NCBI GenBank assembly: GCA_040877935.1
Contig: JBBDNB010000039.1
Span: 1-64,000, forward strand
Length of the DNA stretch: 64,000 bases
Reading direction: 5' to 3'
DNA from: Chitinophagales bacterium
Lineage (GTDB): Bacteria; Bacteroidota; Bacteroidia; Chitinophagales; CAIOSU01
Made by a program: the position numbers and the translations under genes. Below the pieces are notes generated by a model. That model was not told where the DNA came from and made no database searches. It saw only the letters and a program-made list of their open reading frames with translations. Of the stretch, positions 8,950 to 19,500 are shown in pieces (the first letter of the stretch is position 1; every line of letters starts with the position of its first letter).

Positions 8950-9471
8950 TTATAAAGGGTCGATTAAGAATAATTCCTGATCGTATTCTACTGGAGATGC
9001 ATCTTCCACCAGAATTTTCACGACTTTGCCTTCCACTTCCGATTCAATTTCATTGAACAATTTCATGGCTTCTACAATGCAGGTAACCTGGCCTTTGCTA
9101 ATAGTATCTCCTACTTTTATAAAAGGTGGCTTATCGGGCGATGCCGAGCGGTAAAATGTGCCAATCATTGGTGATTTAACGGTAATGTAGTTGCTTGAAT
9201 CAGCAGTTTTCTCGCTTTCTGTTGAAGTGTTTTCTTCTGTTTCTTTTGGAGATTCACTGCTGTTGCTTTTTCCTCCATTACTGTTTGTCTCTGCCGGAGC
9301 AGAAGCAACAGGAGTTGTTTGAACAACAGGACTTTGTTGAACTCCTAAGGTTTTGCCTATAAAGTCTTTGGTCTTAAGAGATATTTTAAAGTTGTCCTGC
9401 TCAATTTTTAATTCACCGAGATCGGATTTGCTTACAAGTTTTATCAGATCCTGAATTTGTTTGAAGGTCAT
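8950..9471 (-). CDS. accB: Acetyl-CoA carboxylase, biotin carboxyl carrier protein
   Basis: 173 residues. An N-terminal ~50-residue helical segment is followed by a Ser/Glu/Pro-rich linker (roughly 55-95) and a C-terminal biotinyl domain with the biotin-acceptor lysine in [10 protein letters not shown]. It carries carboxybiotin between AccC and the carboxyltransferase. It lies two bases after efp and 13 before accC on the minus strand; the accBC pairing is standard. Confidence 0.97.
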   Translation of the reverse strand: MTFKQIQDLIKLVSKSDLGELKIEQDNFKISLKTKDFIGKTLGVQQSPVVQTTPVASAPAETNSNGGKSNSSESPKETEENTSTESEKTADSSNYITVKSPMIGTFYRSASPDKPPFIKVGDTISKGQVTCIVEAMKLFNEIESEVEGKVVKILVEDASPVEYDQELFLIDPL

Positions 9472-9473
9472 AG

Positions 9474-10040
9474 TTATTTTTTTACTCTTTCCACGTAAGA
9501 TTTTGATTTCGTATCTACTTTGATCAATTCATCCTGATTGACAAAAAGCGGAACATTAATTTCAGCACCGGTTTCTAAAGTAGCCGGTTTTGTAGTGTTA
9601 GTAGCAGTATCGCCTTTTACCCCTGGTTCTGAATAGGTGATTTGCAATTCAATAAATTGCGGCAATTCACAAGCCAAAGGAGTTTCTGTTTCTGCATGGT
9701 ATAATATCTCTACATCCTGTCCCTCTTTTAAAAACTCGGGGCTGTCAATCATGGATTCATTTAGTTGGATTTGCTCATAGTTTTCATTGTTCATAAAATG
9801 ATAGCCCATATCGTCTTTGTAAAGAAACTGAAATTTTCTGTGCTCAATTCTCGCTGTAGTAATTTTATGGCCTGCCGGAAATGTGTGTTCCAAGCCTTTT
9901 CCAGTATTAAGACTTTTGAGCCTTGTCCTTACGAAAGCATTGCCTTTTCCCGGTTTCACATGCTGAAATTCGACAACTTGCCACAAGTCATTGTTCATTT
10001 CAATACACAGGCCATTTCGGATATCAGAAGTATTTGCCAT
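9474..10040 (-). CDS. efp: Translation elongation factor P
   Basis: 188 residues, the family length. The N-terminal KOW-like domain has the loop VKPGKGNAF with the tip lysine at residue 32, the position modified in many bacteria. Two OB-like domains follow, ending SYVERVKK. EF-P relieves ribosome stalling at proline stretches. It sits between fabH and accB; efp-accB-accC is a conserved order in many bacteria. No EpmA/EpmB-like modification gene is visible in the window. Confidence 0.97.
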   Translation of the reverse strand: MANTSDIRNGLCIEMNNDLWQVVEFQHVKPGKGNAFVRTRLKSLNTGKGLEHTFPAGHKITTARIEHRKFQFLYKDDMGYHFMNNENYEQIQLNESMIDSPEFLKEGQDVEILYHAETETPLACELPQFIELQITYSEPGVKGDTATNTTKPATLETGAEINVPLFVNQDELIKVDTKSKSYVERVKK

Positions 10041-10080
10041 TAATTTTTGTTTCAGTAGTTAATGTGAATTTATTTAAAAA

Positions 10081-11082
10081 TTATTTGGAATCATAAGCCC
10101 ATTTGAGATAAATGGCTCCCCAGGTAAAACCACCGCCAAATGCAGCAAGTATGATTTTATCTCCTTTCTTAAACTTACTTTCCCATTCCCAAAGGCACAG
10201 AGGAATAGTGGCATTGGTCGTGTTGCCATAGCGTTCAATATTCACCAAAACTTTTTCATCGGGCAATTCCAGCGCATTTTTTGTAGCATCAATAATTCTT
10301 TTATTGGCCTGATGCGGTACCAGCCAGTCGATATCTTCTGATTTCAGATTGTTTCGCTCTAAGATTCTGCGGGAAGCATCGGCCATATGGGTTACGGCAA
10401 ATTTGAAAACCTGCTTGCCTTCCTGATAGACATAATGCAGTTTGTCATCTACTGTTTGATGGGTAGGGGGCATTTTAGATCCCCCTGCTTTTTGGTGTAG
10501 GTGTTCTGCTCCGGCTCCATCGGATTTTAGCCAGAAATCTTTTATTCCCAAATCTGCATCTTCAGATCTTTCCATTAAAACAGCGCCTGCGGCATCTCCA
10601 AAGATTACACAGGTTTTGCGGTCTTCATAATCTATAATGGAGGACATTTTGTCGGCACCTACTACTATAATTTTCTTATAAGTACCACACTGAATGAATT
10701 GCGAGGCTGTGGAAAGCGCATAAATAAAGCCCGAGCATGCTGCATTCAGATCGAAGCCAAAAGCTTCGCTGAGCCCTGTTTTATCTGCTATAATATTTGC
10801 TGAAGCGGGGAAAACCATATCGGGAGTAACCGTGGCACAAATAATCAGGTCGATATCCTTTGGATTGGTTTTGGTTTTTGTAAGCAATTGCCGAACGGCA
10901 GGAATGGCCATTTCGGTCATGCCTTTTTGTTTGCCTTTTAGAATTCGTCTTTCCTGGATACCCGTTCTACTCGTGATCCATTCTTCATTGGTTTCTACCA
11001 ATTCTTCTAATAGCTTGTTGCTCAGACGAAAATCTGGCACAAAACATTCTACACCCTTGATTGCTGCTGTATATTGCTGCAT
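10081..11082 (-). CDS. fabH: 3-oxoacyl-ACP synthase III
   Basis: 333 residues. The thiolase-fold catalytic triad is visible: Cys116 in NAACSGFIY, His in VPHQANKR, and Asn in RYGNTTNATIP. It condenses an acyl-CoA with malonyl-ACP to start fatty-acid synthesis. Its position between rpmF and efp-accBC ties it to malonyl-CoA supply. About 40 AT-rich bases separate it from efp. Confidence 0.96.
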   Translation of the reverse strand: MQQYTAAIKGVECFVPDFRLSNKLLEELVETNEEWITSRTGIQERRILKGKQKGMTEMAIPAVRQLLTKTKTNPKDIDLIICATVTPDMVFPASANIIADKTGLSEAFGFDLNAACSGFIYALSTASQFIQCGTYKKIIVVGADKMSSIIDYEDRKTCVIFGDAAGAVLMERSEDADLGIKDFWLKSDGAGAEHLHQKAGGSKMPPTHQTVDDKLHYVYQEGKQVFKFAVTHMADASRRILERNNLKSEDIDWLVPHQANKRIIDATKNALELPDEKVLVNIERYGNTTNATIPLCLWEWESKFKKGDKIILAAFGGGFTWGAIYLKWAYDSK

Positions 11083-11141
11083 CAGAAATTTTAAACAATT
11101 CCTGCTAAAGTAAAAAAGAAACTTGAATCACAAGACAATAC

Positions 11142-11333
11142 CTATTCTTCTACAGGAGTGTCAATAAGTAATTTGCCTTTGTAGTAGAGCTTGCCATCTA
11201 CTTCATAAGCCTGGTGTCTTTTGTGAGCAGCACCGGTGACTTTGCATGTAACTATGTGAGGCACAGCTGCCTTCACATGGGTTCTTCTTTTGTCTCTTCT
11301 TTGTTTGGATATCTTTCTCTTAGGATGTGCCAT
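11142..11333 (-). CDS. rpmF: Ribosomal protein bL32
   Basis: 63 residues starting [19 protein letters not shown], the universal bL32 start. Only one Cys is present, so this is the zinc-free form, as usual in Bacteroidota. It lies seven bases after the YceD gene, the classical yceD-rpmF-fabH order. Confidence 0.97.
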   Translation of the reverse strand: MAHPKRKISKQRRDKRRTHVKAAVPHIVTCKVTGAAHKRHQAYEVDGKLYYKGKLLIDTPVEE

Positions 11334-11340
11334 GATTCCT

Positions 11341-11886
11341 TTATTTTTTTATTTTTTTTAATGCTGACCATCTCGGGTCTATATCATCATTTTCATTTTG
11401 CTCCTCAGAGCCTTTGTCTTTGTGTTTGTTGATATATTTGAGCATATCCGGATTACAGTATTTTGTTTTCCCTGGATTGGGACAAACGCGCTGCAGCGGA
11501 ATACTCAGCTCTATAAATTCATAGATCAATTGCTTTAGATCAAGATGTGTTTCTTGCCTGTTTATAAAGACAACATCGGGATCTTCGCTTTCTTCATTCT
11601 CCTGATCAGTGAGTTTTACAAAGATTTTATACTCATCCAATAATTCCTGGGGATATTGTTCCAAACAGCGATCGCATGCAGTAAGCAAATAGCCCTGAAT
11701 ATTAAACTTGAGCTCGAAATGGCTGCTTTTTTTGTTGAATTCAATATCAACGGCAATATCAGCTTTTTCGACTTCTTCAATATCAACAGTTTCAAAGAAC
11801 TTTTCCGTAATCTTAAAATCAAAAGTATGAAGACCTTCCTTTAGTCCTACATAGGGGATGCGGTAAATATTATGATCCCTGCTCAT
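11341..11886 (-). CDS. YceD/DUF177 family protein
   Basis: 181 residues. The N-terminal half is a beta-rich DUF177 domain with the C-x-R-C motif (CDRCLEQY) near residue 79, and the C-terminal half has [14 protein letters not shown] and a further Cys. YceD proteins are linked to rRNA processing or precursor handling in other bacteria and are nearly always encoded just before rpmF, as here. Its exact activity is unknown. Confidence 0.9.
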   Translation of the reverse strand: MSRDHNIYRIPYVGLKEGLHTFDFKITEKFFETVDIEEVEKADIAVDIEFNKKSSHFELKFNIQGYLLTACDRCLEQYPQELLDEYKIFVKLTDQENEESEDPDVVFINRQETHLDLKQLIYEFIELSIPLQRVCPNPGKTKYCNPDMLKYINKHKDKGSEEQNENDDIDPRWSALKKIKK

Positions 11887-11943
11887 GAATTGATTTTATA
11901 TCAAACGGTCGGCAAAGTTACTAAAACTTAATTTTAATCAAAA

Positions 11944-13011
11944 CTATTTTTCCGCTGTTTTCCTCAAAGGATTGGCAATGCTTTCTTCATAAGCTTTTCT
12001 ATTCAATACAATATCTCTTGCCAGCAAAATTGCAGCGCGCATAGAATCAGGTGAAGCTTCTCCTTTTCCCGCAATGTCAAATGCTGTTCCATGATCGGGA
12101 GAAGTGCGTACGAAAGGCAATCCGGCAGTATAATTCACCCCCTGTCCAAATTCAAGTGTTTTAAAAGCCACAAGTCCCTGATCGTGATACATGGCCAGTA
12201 CGGCATCAAATTTATTGAAACTCCCTGCGCCCATAAAGCCATCGGCAGGGTAGGGGCCGAATGCCAAAATTCCAGCTTCTTTTGCTTTTTCTATTGCTGG
12301 AATGATCTGCTCTTTTTCTTCTTTGCCCAAAAGACCGCCATCTCCTGCATGTGGATTGAGGCCGAAAACAGCAATTTTCGGTTTATGGATGGCGAAATCG
12401 CGCTCCAGGGATTTGTTCAGCAGTTCCAGTTTTTTAAGAATTTTCCCTGTGTTGATACTTGCGGCAACTTCTTCGAGAGGGAGATGGTTGCTTTGAAGGC
12501 CTATTTTTATTCTGTCGCCAACAAGCAACATCAGAGATTCGCTGACACTAAAATAGTCACTGATATATTCGGTATGTCCGCTGAATTTTTTGTCTTTCAG
12601 CTCAATGCTGCTTTTATCAATTGGTGCAGTAACCATTGCATCAATCTGCCCATCTTTCAAATCATTGAGGCAGGCATCTATTGCTTTCAGGGCATTGGCT
12701 CCGGCTTGTTTTGAGCTTTGCCCGATATTGACAATAATATTTTCGTCAAACACATCCAGCACATTGATCATTTTTTCCTTTAGTGATTTCTTTTGTTCAT
12801 CATTTAAAACCTGATGATTGATATGTTCGAGTTGCAAGGCTTTTTTGTGATAACTCATCACTTTGGCAGAGGAATAGAGCAGTGGAGTAACAAATTGATA
12901 GATTCTGTTGTCCTGAAAACTTTTTAGGGTTACTTCCGGTGCAATGCTGTTAAAATCACCACCGCTAATCCCGATTTTTACTTTTTTAAAATCATGTTCT
13001 TTTCCCTTCAT
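11944..13011 (-). CDS. pdxA: 4-hydroxythreonine-4-phosphate dehydrogenase
   Basis: 355 residues. Family blocks in order: GISGGDFNSIAPE, AMVTAPIDK, GHTEYIS, FGLNPHAGDGG, AMYHDQGLVAFK, and GLPFVRTSPDHGTAFDIAG. The three metal-binding His are present in the GHTE, YHDQG and PDHGT blocks. It oxidises 4-phosphohydroxy-threonine with NAD in vitamin B6 synthesis. The first block differs from the enterobacterial GDPAGIGPE, a deviation I believe is common in this phylum. It starts two bases after pepA. Confidence 0.94.
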   Translation of the reverse strand: MKGKEHDFKKVKIGISGGDFNSIAPEVTLKSFQDNRIYQFVTPLLYSSAKVMSYHKKALQLEHINHQVLNDEQKKSLKEKMINVLDVFDENIIVNIGQSSKQAGANALKAIDACLNDLKDGQIDAMVTAPIDKSSIELKDKKFSGHTEYISDYFSVSESLMLLVGDRIKIGLQSNHLPLEEVAASINTGKILKKLELLNKSLERDFAIHKPKIAVFGLNPHAGDGGLLGKEEKEQIIPAIEKAKEAGILAFGPYPADGFMGAGSFNKFDAVLAMYHDQGLVAFKTLEFGQGVNYTAGLPFVRTSPDHGTAFDIAGKGEASPDSMRAAILLARDIVLNRKAYEESIANPLRKTAEK

Positions 13012-13013
13012 TC

Positions 13014-14432
13014 CTAATTTGTTCTTTTTGATAAATAGTCAAACAACAACCTTGTTCCCACGCCTGTACCGTTTTTTAATCTGTAGGCATCAGGGCTGTC
13101 GAAAAAGGCCATGCTTGCAATGTCAATGTGCATCCAGGGATACTCCGTAAAATACTGAAGAAAAATCCCTGCTGTTATGGCGCCTGCAGATGCTCCACCA
13201 ACATTTTTTATATCGGCAATATCAGATTGAATCATCTTTTTGTATTCTTCCCAAAGTGGTAATTCTACCAATCGTTCGTGCACATGATTGCCCGATTCCT
13301 GCAGTTTTTCTTTCTCTGGTTTAGAACTATTGCCCATAAAAACCACTCCTTCTTTGCCTACAGCACGAGCAGCAGATCCGGTTAATGTGGCAAGGTCAAT
13401 AACCATTTCAGGGTCATATCTTTTGGCATAGCTCAGTGCATCTGCCAGTAGCATGCGGCCTTCTGCATCTGTATTGAGTACTTCTACACTCATTCCATTA
13501 TGCATTTTTATTACATCGCCCGGCACGTAGGCATTTAGTCCGGGGCGGTTGTCTGTGGCCGGGATCAGCGCAATCACCCAAAGATCGAGCTTGGCTTTTG
13601 CTACACTGTACATTGCTCCTGCAACTGCTGCTGCTCCGCCCATATCACTTTTCATAAAGTCCATGGAATTGGGTGTAGGTTTTAGGCTTAGTCCTCCCGT
13701 ATCGTAAACTACTCCTTTTCCAACCAGTACAATTGGTTTTTTGTTGAGAGGTTTTTTTGGTTTCCATTCCATTATATTGAAAGTAGGTGGATCTACAGAA
13801 CCTTTGTTCACTGCCAGCAAACCGCCCATTTTTTCTTTTTCAATGGCGGGCTTGGTCATCACTGTGATTTTGATTTTAAGCGTTTTACCCTTTTCCTTCA
13901 GCTCTTTGCTTAAATTTTCAGCGGTGAGATAAGAGAGTGGTTCATTGACTAAATCACGTGCCCAATAGGTGCCCTCTACTATACTTTGAAGTTTAAGCAA
14001 GTCATCATCGCTAAAGCAGCTTTTCTCAACAGTAAATGAACTTAGAGAATTGGGTTTTGAAAATGATTTGCCCTGGTATTTTAAAAACTTGTAATTGGCA
14101 AGCGCTGCACCCTCTATTGCGTAGAAAACTTCTTGTGAAAGCTTTTTTTCTGCAGAAAAATGCAGGTTTTTTAATTGTTTGGCATTTGCCTGAGCACAAA
14201 TTTCAGCCCCCGCTCTGCGGATTTTTTCCGGTGTACAGTTTTTATCAATATAAATAAAGAAGTGACAAGCGCCTTTTACTTCACTTAATAAAGTGCTTTT
14301 TTCTTTTAATGTTTTGGTATTAAACCAATCTGTTTGTGGGTATTGCTCCAGTAGCTGTATATTGGCCGCATTCAGTAGAATCACCTGATGCGTAGCAGAA
14401 CTGCCTTCTTTCTTTTTTAACTTAAAATCCAT
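13014..14432 (-). CDS. pepA: M17 leucyl aminopeptidase
   Basis: 472 residues. The C-terminal catalytic domain carries the M17 signatures VYDTGGLSLKP, MKSDMGGAA and NTDAEGRMLLADAL, which bind two metals and bicarbonate; the N-terminal ~160 residues are the macro-like domain. It removes N-terminal residues from peptides in the cytoplasm. It is the first gene of the minus-strand operon running to accC. The 277 bases upstream (to rsmA) hold divergent promoters but no gene. Confidence 0.93.
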   Translation of the reverse strand: MDFKLKKKEGSSATHQVILLNAANIQLLEQYPQTDWFNTKTLKEKSTLLSEVKGACHFFIYIDKNCTPEKIRRAGAEICAQANAKQLKNLHFSAEKKLSQEVFYAIEGAALANYKFLKYQGKSFSKPNSLSSFTVEKSCFSDDDLLKLQSIVEGTYWARDLVNEPLSYLTAENLSKELKEKGKTLKIKITVMTKPAIEKEKMGGLLAVNKGSVDPPTFNIMEWKPKKPLNKKPIVLVGKGVVYDTGGLSLKPTPNSMDFMKSDMGGAAAVAGAMYSVAKAKLDLWVIALIPATDNRPGLNAYVPGDVIKMHNGMSVEVLNTDAEGRMLLADALSYAKRYDPEMVIDLATLTGSAARAVGKEGVVFMGNSSKPEKEKLQESGNHVHERLVELPLWEEYKKMIQSDIADIKNVGGASAGAITAGIFLQYFTEYPWMHIDIASMAFFDSPDAYRLKNGTGVGTRLLFDYLSKRTN

Positions 14433-14709
14433 AATATTTTCATTAAGCAGGTAAAGTTAACCCGACTTAAGCGAAACAAACAATTATTGATTGTTTATTA
14501 TGAACCTGAGTTTGCAAATTCTTTAATGCTCGGTAAATATTGTTTAGAAGCATCGGGTATAATGGTTTAGTGAACTGATTGTTGATTGAAGCTAAAGGTA
14601 GGATTACAAAAAAAGATTGATAAACTTTGTGTTTGAGCCATCTGACCAATGTCATCACATAAAATACAATCGAGGTTAAAGATTACATCAGGTATAATAA
14701 ACTGGACAA

Positions 14710-15480
14710 TTGAGCAAAAGAGCAAAGAAAATATTCGGCCAACATTTTTTAAAAAACAAGGCTATTGTTGAGCAAATTCTTGAGGCTTTTGATCCGGGAG
14801 AACTTCCGGTACTTGAAATTGGCCCGGGTATGGGTGTGCTTAGTTTTGATCTGTATGAAAAATACGGAGAGCGATACAAAGCCGTGGAAGTGGATCGCGA
14901 CATGATTGATTACCTGAAAGGGGAAAACCCTTTCATTGAGAAACATTTGATTCACAAAGACTTTTTGAAGTTGAATTTGCAGGAGATCAGTTCTCAACCT
15001 TTCGCAGTAATTGGCAATTTTCCTTATAATATCTCCTCGCAAATCATTTTTAAAATTATAGAATCGGATGTTGAAGTGCCGCTAATTGTAGGAATGTTTC
15101 AAAAAGAAATGGCACAGCGGCTTATATCAGGCGAAGGATCTAAAATTTACGGGGTAACCAGTGTTTTAACGGCTTTGTTTTACGAAGGGGAATACCTTTT
15201 TGATATTGGCCCTAAAAACTTTGCGCCACCCCCAAAAATCATGTCGGGAGTAATTCGTCTGAAGCGCAAAAATATACTCGGCCCGGGAATGCCTTCCTAC
15301 AAACAAATTAAAACGGTAGTGAAAATGGCCTTTGGTCAGCGGAGGAAAACCTTGAGGAATAGCTTAAAACCTTTATTGATAGAAAAGTCAGTTGATAGTG
15401 ATGATGCAGTATTTAATTTAAGGCCGGAGCAGCTTTCGGTTCGCGATTTTATAGCTTTGACTGAAAAATTATACGCATGA
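14710..15480 (+). CDS. rsmA: 16S rRNA dimethyladenosine transferase
   Basis: 256 residues from a TTG start; MSKRAKKIFGQHFL is the expected N-terminus and no in-frame ATG precedes it. SAM-binding motif I is LEIGPGMGVLSFDLY, the acidic motif VEVDRDM, and the catalytic motif IV reads NFPYN instead of the more usual NLPYN. It dimethylates the two adjacent adenines of the 16S helix 45 loop during 30S maturation. It overlaps the next gene by four bases (ATGA). Confidence 0.96.
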   Translation: MSKRAKKIFGQHFLKNKAIVEQILEAFDPGELPVLEIGPGMGVLSFDLYEKYGERYKAVEVDRDMIDYLKGENPFIEKHLIHKDFLKLNLQEISSQPFAVIGNFPYNISSQIIFKIIESDVEVPLIVGMFQKEMAQRLISGEGSKIYGVTSVLTALFYEGEYLFDIGPKNFAPPPKIMSGVIRLKRKNILGPGMPSYKQIKTVVKMAFGQRRKTLRNSLKPLLIEKSVDSDDAVFNLRPEQLSVRDFIALTEKLYA

Positions 15481-16406
15481 TCAAAAGGGTGTTGGTGGTA
15501 GATAAGGTACATGAATCTCTTTTCGAGGAATTGAAAGGTTTGCCTGTTGAAATGGATTATTTGCCAAATATTACCGCAAAAGAAGCAGAAACAATTATTG
15601 GCAAATATCACGGGCTGGTTACCAATAGCAAATTAAAGGTTAACCCTGCATTTCTTGAAAGAGCCACTGTGCTGGAGTTTGCAATTAGGGCTGGTTCAGG
15701 AATGGATATTTTTGATTTGGAAGCTGCTGAAAAGAAAGGGGTAAAGTGTTTCAATACACCAGAGGGCAATAAAGATGCTGTAGCAGAACATGCCCTGGGT
15801 TTTTTGCTTGTTTTGGTCAACAATATCTGCAAAGCCAATACTGAGGTGCGCAATGGAATATGGAAAAGAGAAGAAAATCGAGGAAGGGAATTGAGTGAAA
15901 TGACTGCCGGAATTATTGGCTATGGCAACAACGGCAGTGCATTTGCTCAAAGGTTAAGGGCAATGGGGTGCAGGGTCTTGGCCTATGACAAATACAAATC
16001 GGGATATGCAGAAACGGGGATAGAAGAAGTTGGTTTAGAAGAGATTTATGAGCAGGCGGATATCCTCAGTTTACATATTCCGCTTACAGAAGAAACAAAA
16101 TTTTTAGTTAATTTGGCTTTTATTGAACGATTTAAGCGGAAAATTTACTTAATTAATTGTTCAAGGGGAAAAATAGTGTCCATATCAGCCTTAAAGAAAG
16201 CTTTTGAAAAGGGATTGCTTTCAGGTGCAGCATTAGATGTTTTGGAAAATGAAAAAATGGATCAGCTCACTGCTCAGCAGGCAAGTGATTTAAAAAGTTT
16301 ATTTTCTGAAAACACCATTTTTACACCGCATATAGCAGGTTGGACGCATGAGTCAAAAAGGAAGATTTCGGAATTAATAGCAGCAAGGATAAAGAGGCTA
16401 CTTTAA
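15477..16406 (+). CDS. D-isomer-specific 2-hydroxyacid dehydrogenase (SerA-like)
   Basis: 309 residues. The NAD fold has GIIGYGNNGSAFAQ (G-x-G-x-x-G) near residue 145. The catalytic Arg is in INCSRGKIV, the Glu in LDVLENE, and the His in TPHIAGWTHES. It is closest in style to phosphoglycerate dehydrogenases without the C-terminal ACT domain, as is common in Bacteroidota, but 2-hydroxyacid specificity cannot be told from motifs. Four-base overlap with rsmA implies translational coupling. Confidence 0.88.
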   Translation: MIKRVLVVDKVHESLFEELKGLPVEMDYLPNITAKEAETIIGKYHGLVTNSKLKVNPAFLERATVLEFAIRAGSGMDIFDLEAAEKKGVKCFNTPEGNKDAVAEHALGFLLVLVNNICKANTEVRNGIWKREENRGRELSEMTAGIIGYGNNGSAFAQRLRAMGCRVLAYDKYKSGYAETGIEEVGLEEIYEQADILSLHIPLTEETKFLVNLAFIERFKRKIYLINCSRGKIVSISALKKAFEKGLLSGAALDVLENEKMDQLTAQQASDLKSLFSENTIFTPHIAGWTHESKRKISELIAARIKRLL

Positions 16407-16502
16407 GCAGGGCTTAAGAAAATATGTTTTTAAGCCTATTTTTTTCTGAGCATTACTTATCTTTGGCCGCTAACGAAAAGGATTTAAAACAAACAATAGG
16501 TT

Positions 16503-19500
16503 ATGAAAAGGATTTTTACGTCCCTTCTGTTGGCTGTTATAAGCATATCTGCTTATGCACAGTCCGGTGAGATATACGGTCAGGTTTTGGATGAAAACAA
16601 TGAAGGAATTCCTTTTGCGAATGTTCGTGTGGAGCAAAGTGGCGATCTAATCACAGGAGGAAGTACAGATTTTGAAGGGTTTTTTACAATCAAACCTTTG
16701 AACCCCGGAAAGTACGATGTGCGAATAACGTATATAGGTTACGCAACCTATCTTAATGAGGGTGTGGTGGTTCAGTCTGATAAAGTAACTGAACTAAATT
16801 TAAAAATGAAACCTCAGGAAACTCAGCTCGGTGAAGTTGAAGTTGTAGAATATCGAGTGCCGCTTATTGACAAAGATGACAATTCTACTAAGAATACAAT
16901 TTCTTCTGAGGAAATCGCCTCTTTACCTACGCGTAATGTTTCTTCTATTGCCTCTACAAGTGCCGGTGTCTATCAGGAAGATGAAAATCAAGGTTTAAAT
17001 ATAAAAGGGGCAAGGACTTCCGGTACTGAGACATATATAGATGGTATCAGGGTGCGTGGCGGTTCTAATATTCCTGCTAATGCTATTGAACAATTAACAG
17101 TAATTACAGGTGGTGTTCCTGCTAAATATGGTAATGCTACCGGTGGTGTAATCAATATTACAACCAAAGGGCCATCAAGAAATTTAAATGGAGGTGGTGA
17201 GGTTCTCACTTCCCAGTTTTTAGATGGCTATGGTTATAATTTGGGGAACCTGAATCTTACTGGTCCGATATGGAAGAAAAACAGAGGAACTGATGATGAA
17301 AAAACAATTGCAGGTTTCTTCCTTGCCGGTGAATTTTTAAGACAAAAAGACCGCGACCCTTCCGTAGTAGGAGTTGATGTTTTGAAAGAAGATGTGCTTG
17401 AAGATGTTAAAAACGCACCGCTTACTCGATCTCCAAACAATGATGGTTTTATATTGAAAGCAGAAACATTAACGGATGAGCATATTGAAAATGTGCATGT
17501 AAAGCCCAATTCAGTTAGAGACAATTATCGCCTTAGTGGTAAATTGGATTTTAAAGCTTCCGACAATGTGAATTTGACTTTTGGCGGAACAATGGATTAT
17601 ACCCGTTACAATCAATGGATCAATCGATTTACAATGATGAATTACGACAATAACCCTTTGTACAAGCAAATGTCATGGAGGGTTTTTGGCCGGTTGACAC
17701 AAAAATTCTCAAGAGATACTGAAGAAAGTGAAGAAAGAGCATTGATTCAAAATGCTTACTACACCCTTCAATTTGATTATTCAAAAGACTATTACACTGT
17801 AGAAAGTGAAAGGTTAGGGCAGAACCCTTTCGATTATGGTTATGTAGGAGAATTTGAAATTGATAGAGCTCCTGTTTATGAGTATGGAGAAGATCCTGTC
17901 TCTGGTTTAAACGGGTATCGCTTCAGTGGTTTACAGGATACAATGGTGCGATTTACTCCCGGCACAAGAAATCCCGGAGCTACCAGCTACACTGAAACTT
18001 TTTATGAATTGGCCGGGGATGATGCAGATTTCTACAGAAACCTGGATCAGATTGCAGGAAATAACGGGCTTAGAAATGGTGACCAACCCAGGATTCCACA
18101 TGGTATCTGGTATGGAACAGGTTATCAGTTTGATAATTATGGAACCTTACGGGACAATGATCAATATCGTTTTTCACTGAATGGTTCTTTTGATGTTGTA
18201 CCAGGTAAATCCAGTGACAGAAATAAGCACTCTATAGAATTTGGTTTTGAATTTGAGCAGCGAATAGATCGCAGGTATATTGTAAGCCCAACAAGAATAT
18301 GGGAAAGAATGCGTCAGCAGACCAATGCACATTTAAGCAATTTAGACACGGTACCAATTTTAATTATAGAAGGACAGGAATATGCCTATGATGATCCTAA
18401 CCGACCTGTATTTGGCATATATGACACTATGCGATACAACAGGTTGTATGATGCCAGTAGCCAGACTTATTTTGACAAGCAATTGAGAGAAAAGCTGGGG
18501 GTGCCTGTTAATAGCACTGAGCTGATAAATGTAGATGCTGTTGATCCAAGTATTTTGTCTTTGGATATGCTTACGGCTGATGACCTCTATAATGCCGGTA
18601 ACAGGAACCTCAATGCATATGGCTATGATCACAAAGGAAATAAATTTAAAGAGCAACCTTCTTTTGAAGATTTCTTTACGCAAAGAGATGAAGATGGCAA
18701 TTACACCAGAGCAATAGGAGCTTTCCGGCCAATATACACAGCAGCTTATCTTCAGGATAAATTCAACTTTAAAGACATCCTGTTTAATATAGGTGTTCGT
18801 ATTGACCGTTATGATGCCAATCAAAAAGTTTTAAAAGATAAGTACTCATTGTATGATGCACTAACACTGGAAGAAGCAAGAGACAGAATAGACCCGAGTG
18901 TAGAAGTGCCGGGAAATATTGGCGATGATTATGTGGTATATGTTCAAAGTGTAGATGATCTGGAAAACTTTGTTCCTGTAGGCTACAGAAGTGGAGATGA
19001 CTGGTATAATGTAGATGGAGAATTTGTTCAGGATCCGAGGGTTATTGCGCAGTCAATAGGAAGCTCAAGAGTATTGCCTGCACTATCTTCAGAAAGATAT
19101 ACAAATCCACAGCATATCCAGGACGAAGATTATGATCCAAATTCTTCTTTTGAAGATTACAAACCGCAAATTACTGTTCAGCCGCGTGTTGCATTTTCCT
19201 TTAACCTGACTGATGAAGCATCCTTTTTTGCACACTATGATATTTTGACACAGCGTCCTTCAGGTAGATTGATACAAACACCTGACACCTGGTACTACTT
19301 CAATGACCTGCCTTCAAATACGGTGATCAATAATCCGAATTTAAAGGCAGAGCGTACTGTTGATTATCAACTTGGATTTCGACAGTTGGTGACAAAAAAC
19401 TCTGCATTGACCATTTCTGCTTTTTATAGGGAAATGCGGGATATGATACAGGTTAGGGCTATCAATTTTGCTTACCCCAATACTTATGTCACTTACGACA

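Noticed and set aside
12091-12714. Open frame of 207 codons on the plus strand
   Set aside because: It lies wholly opposite pdxA, shows no family motif, and is rich in Cys/Phe as expected for the antisense of a real gene.
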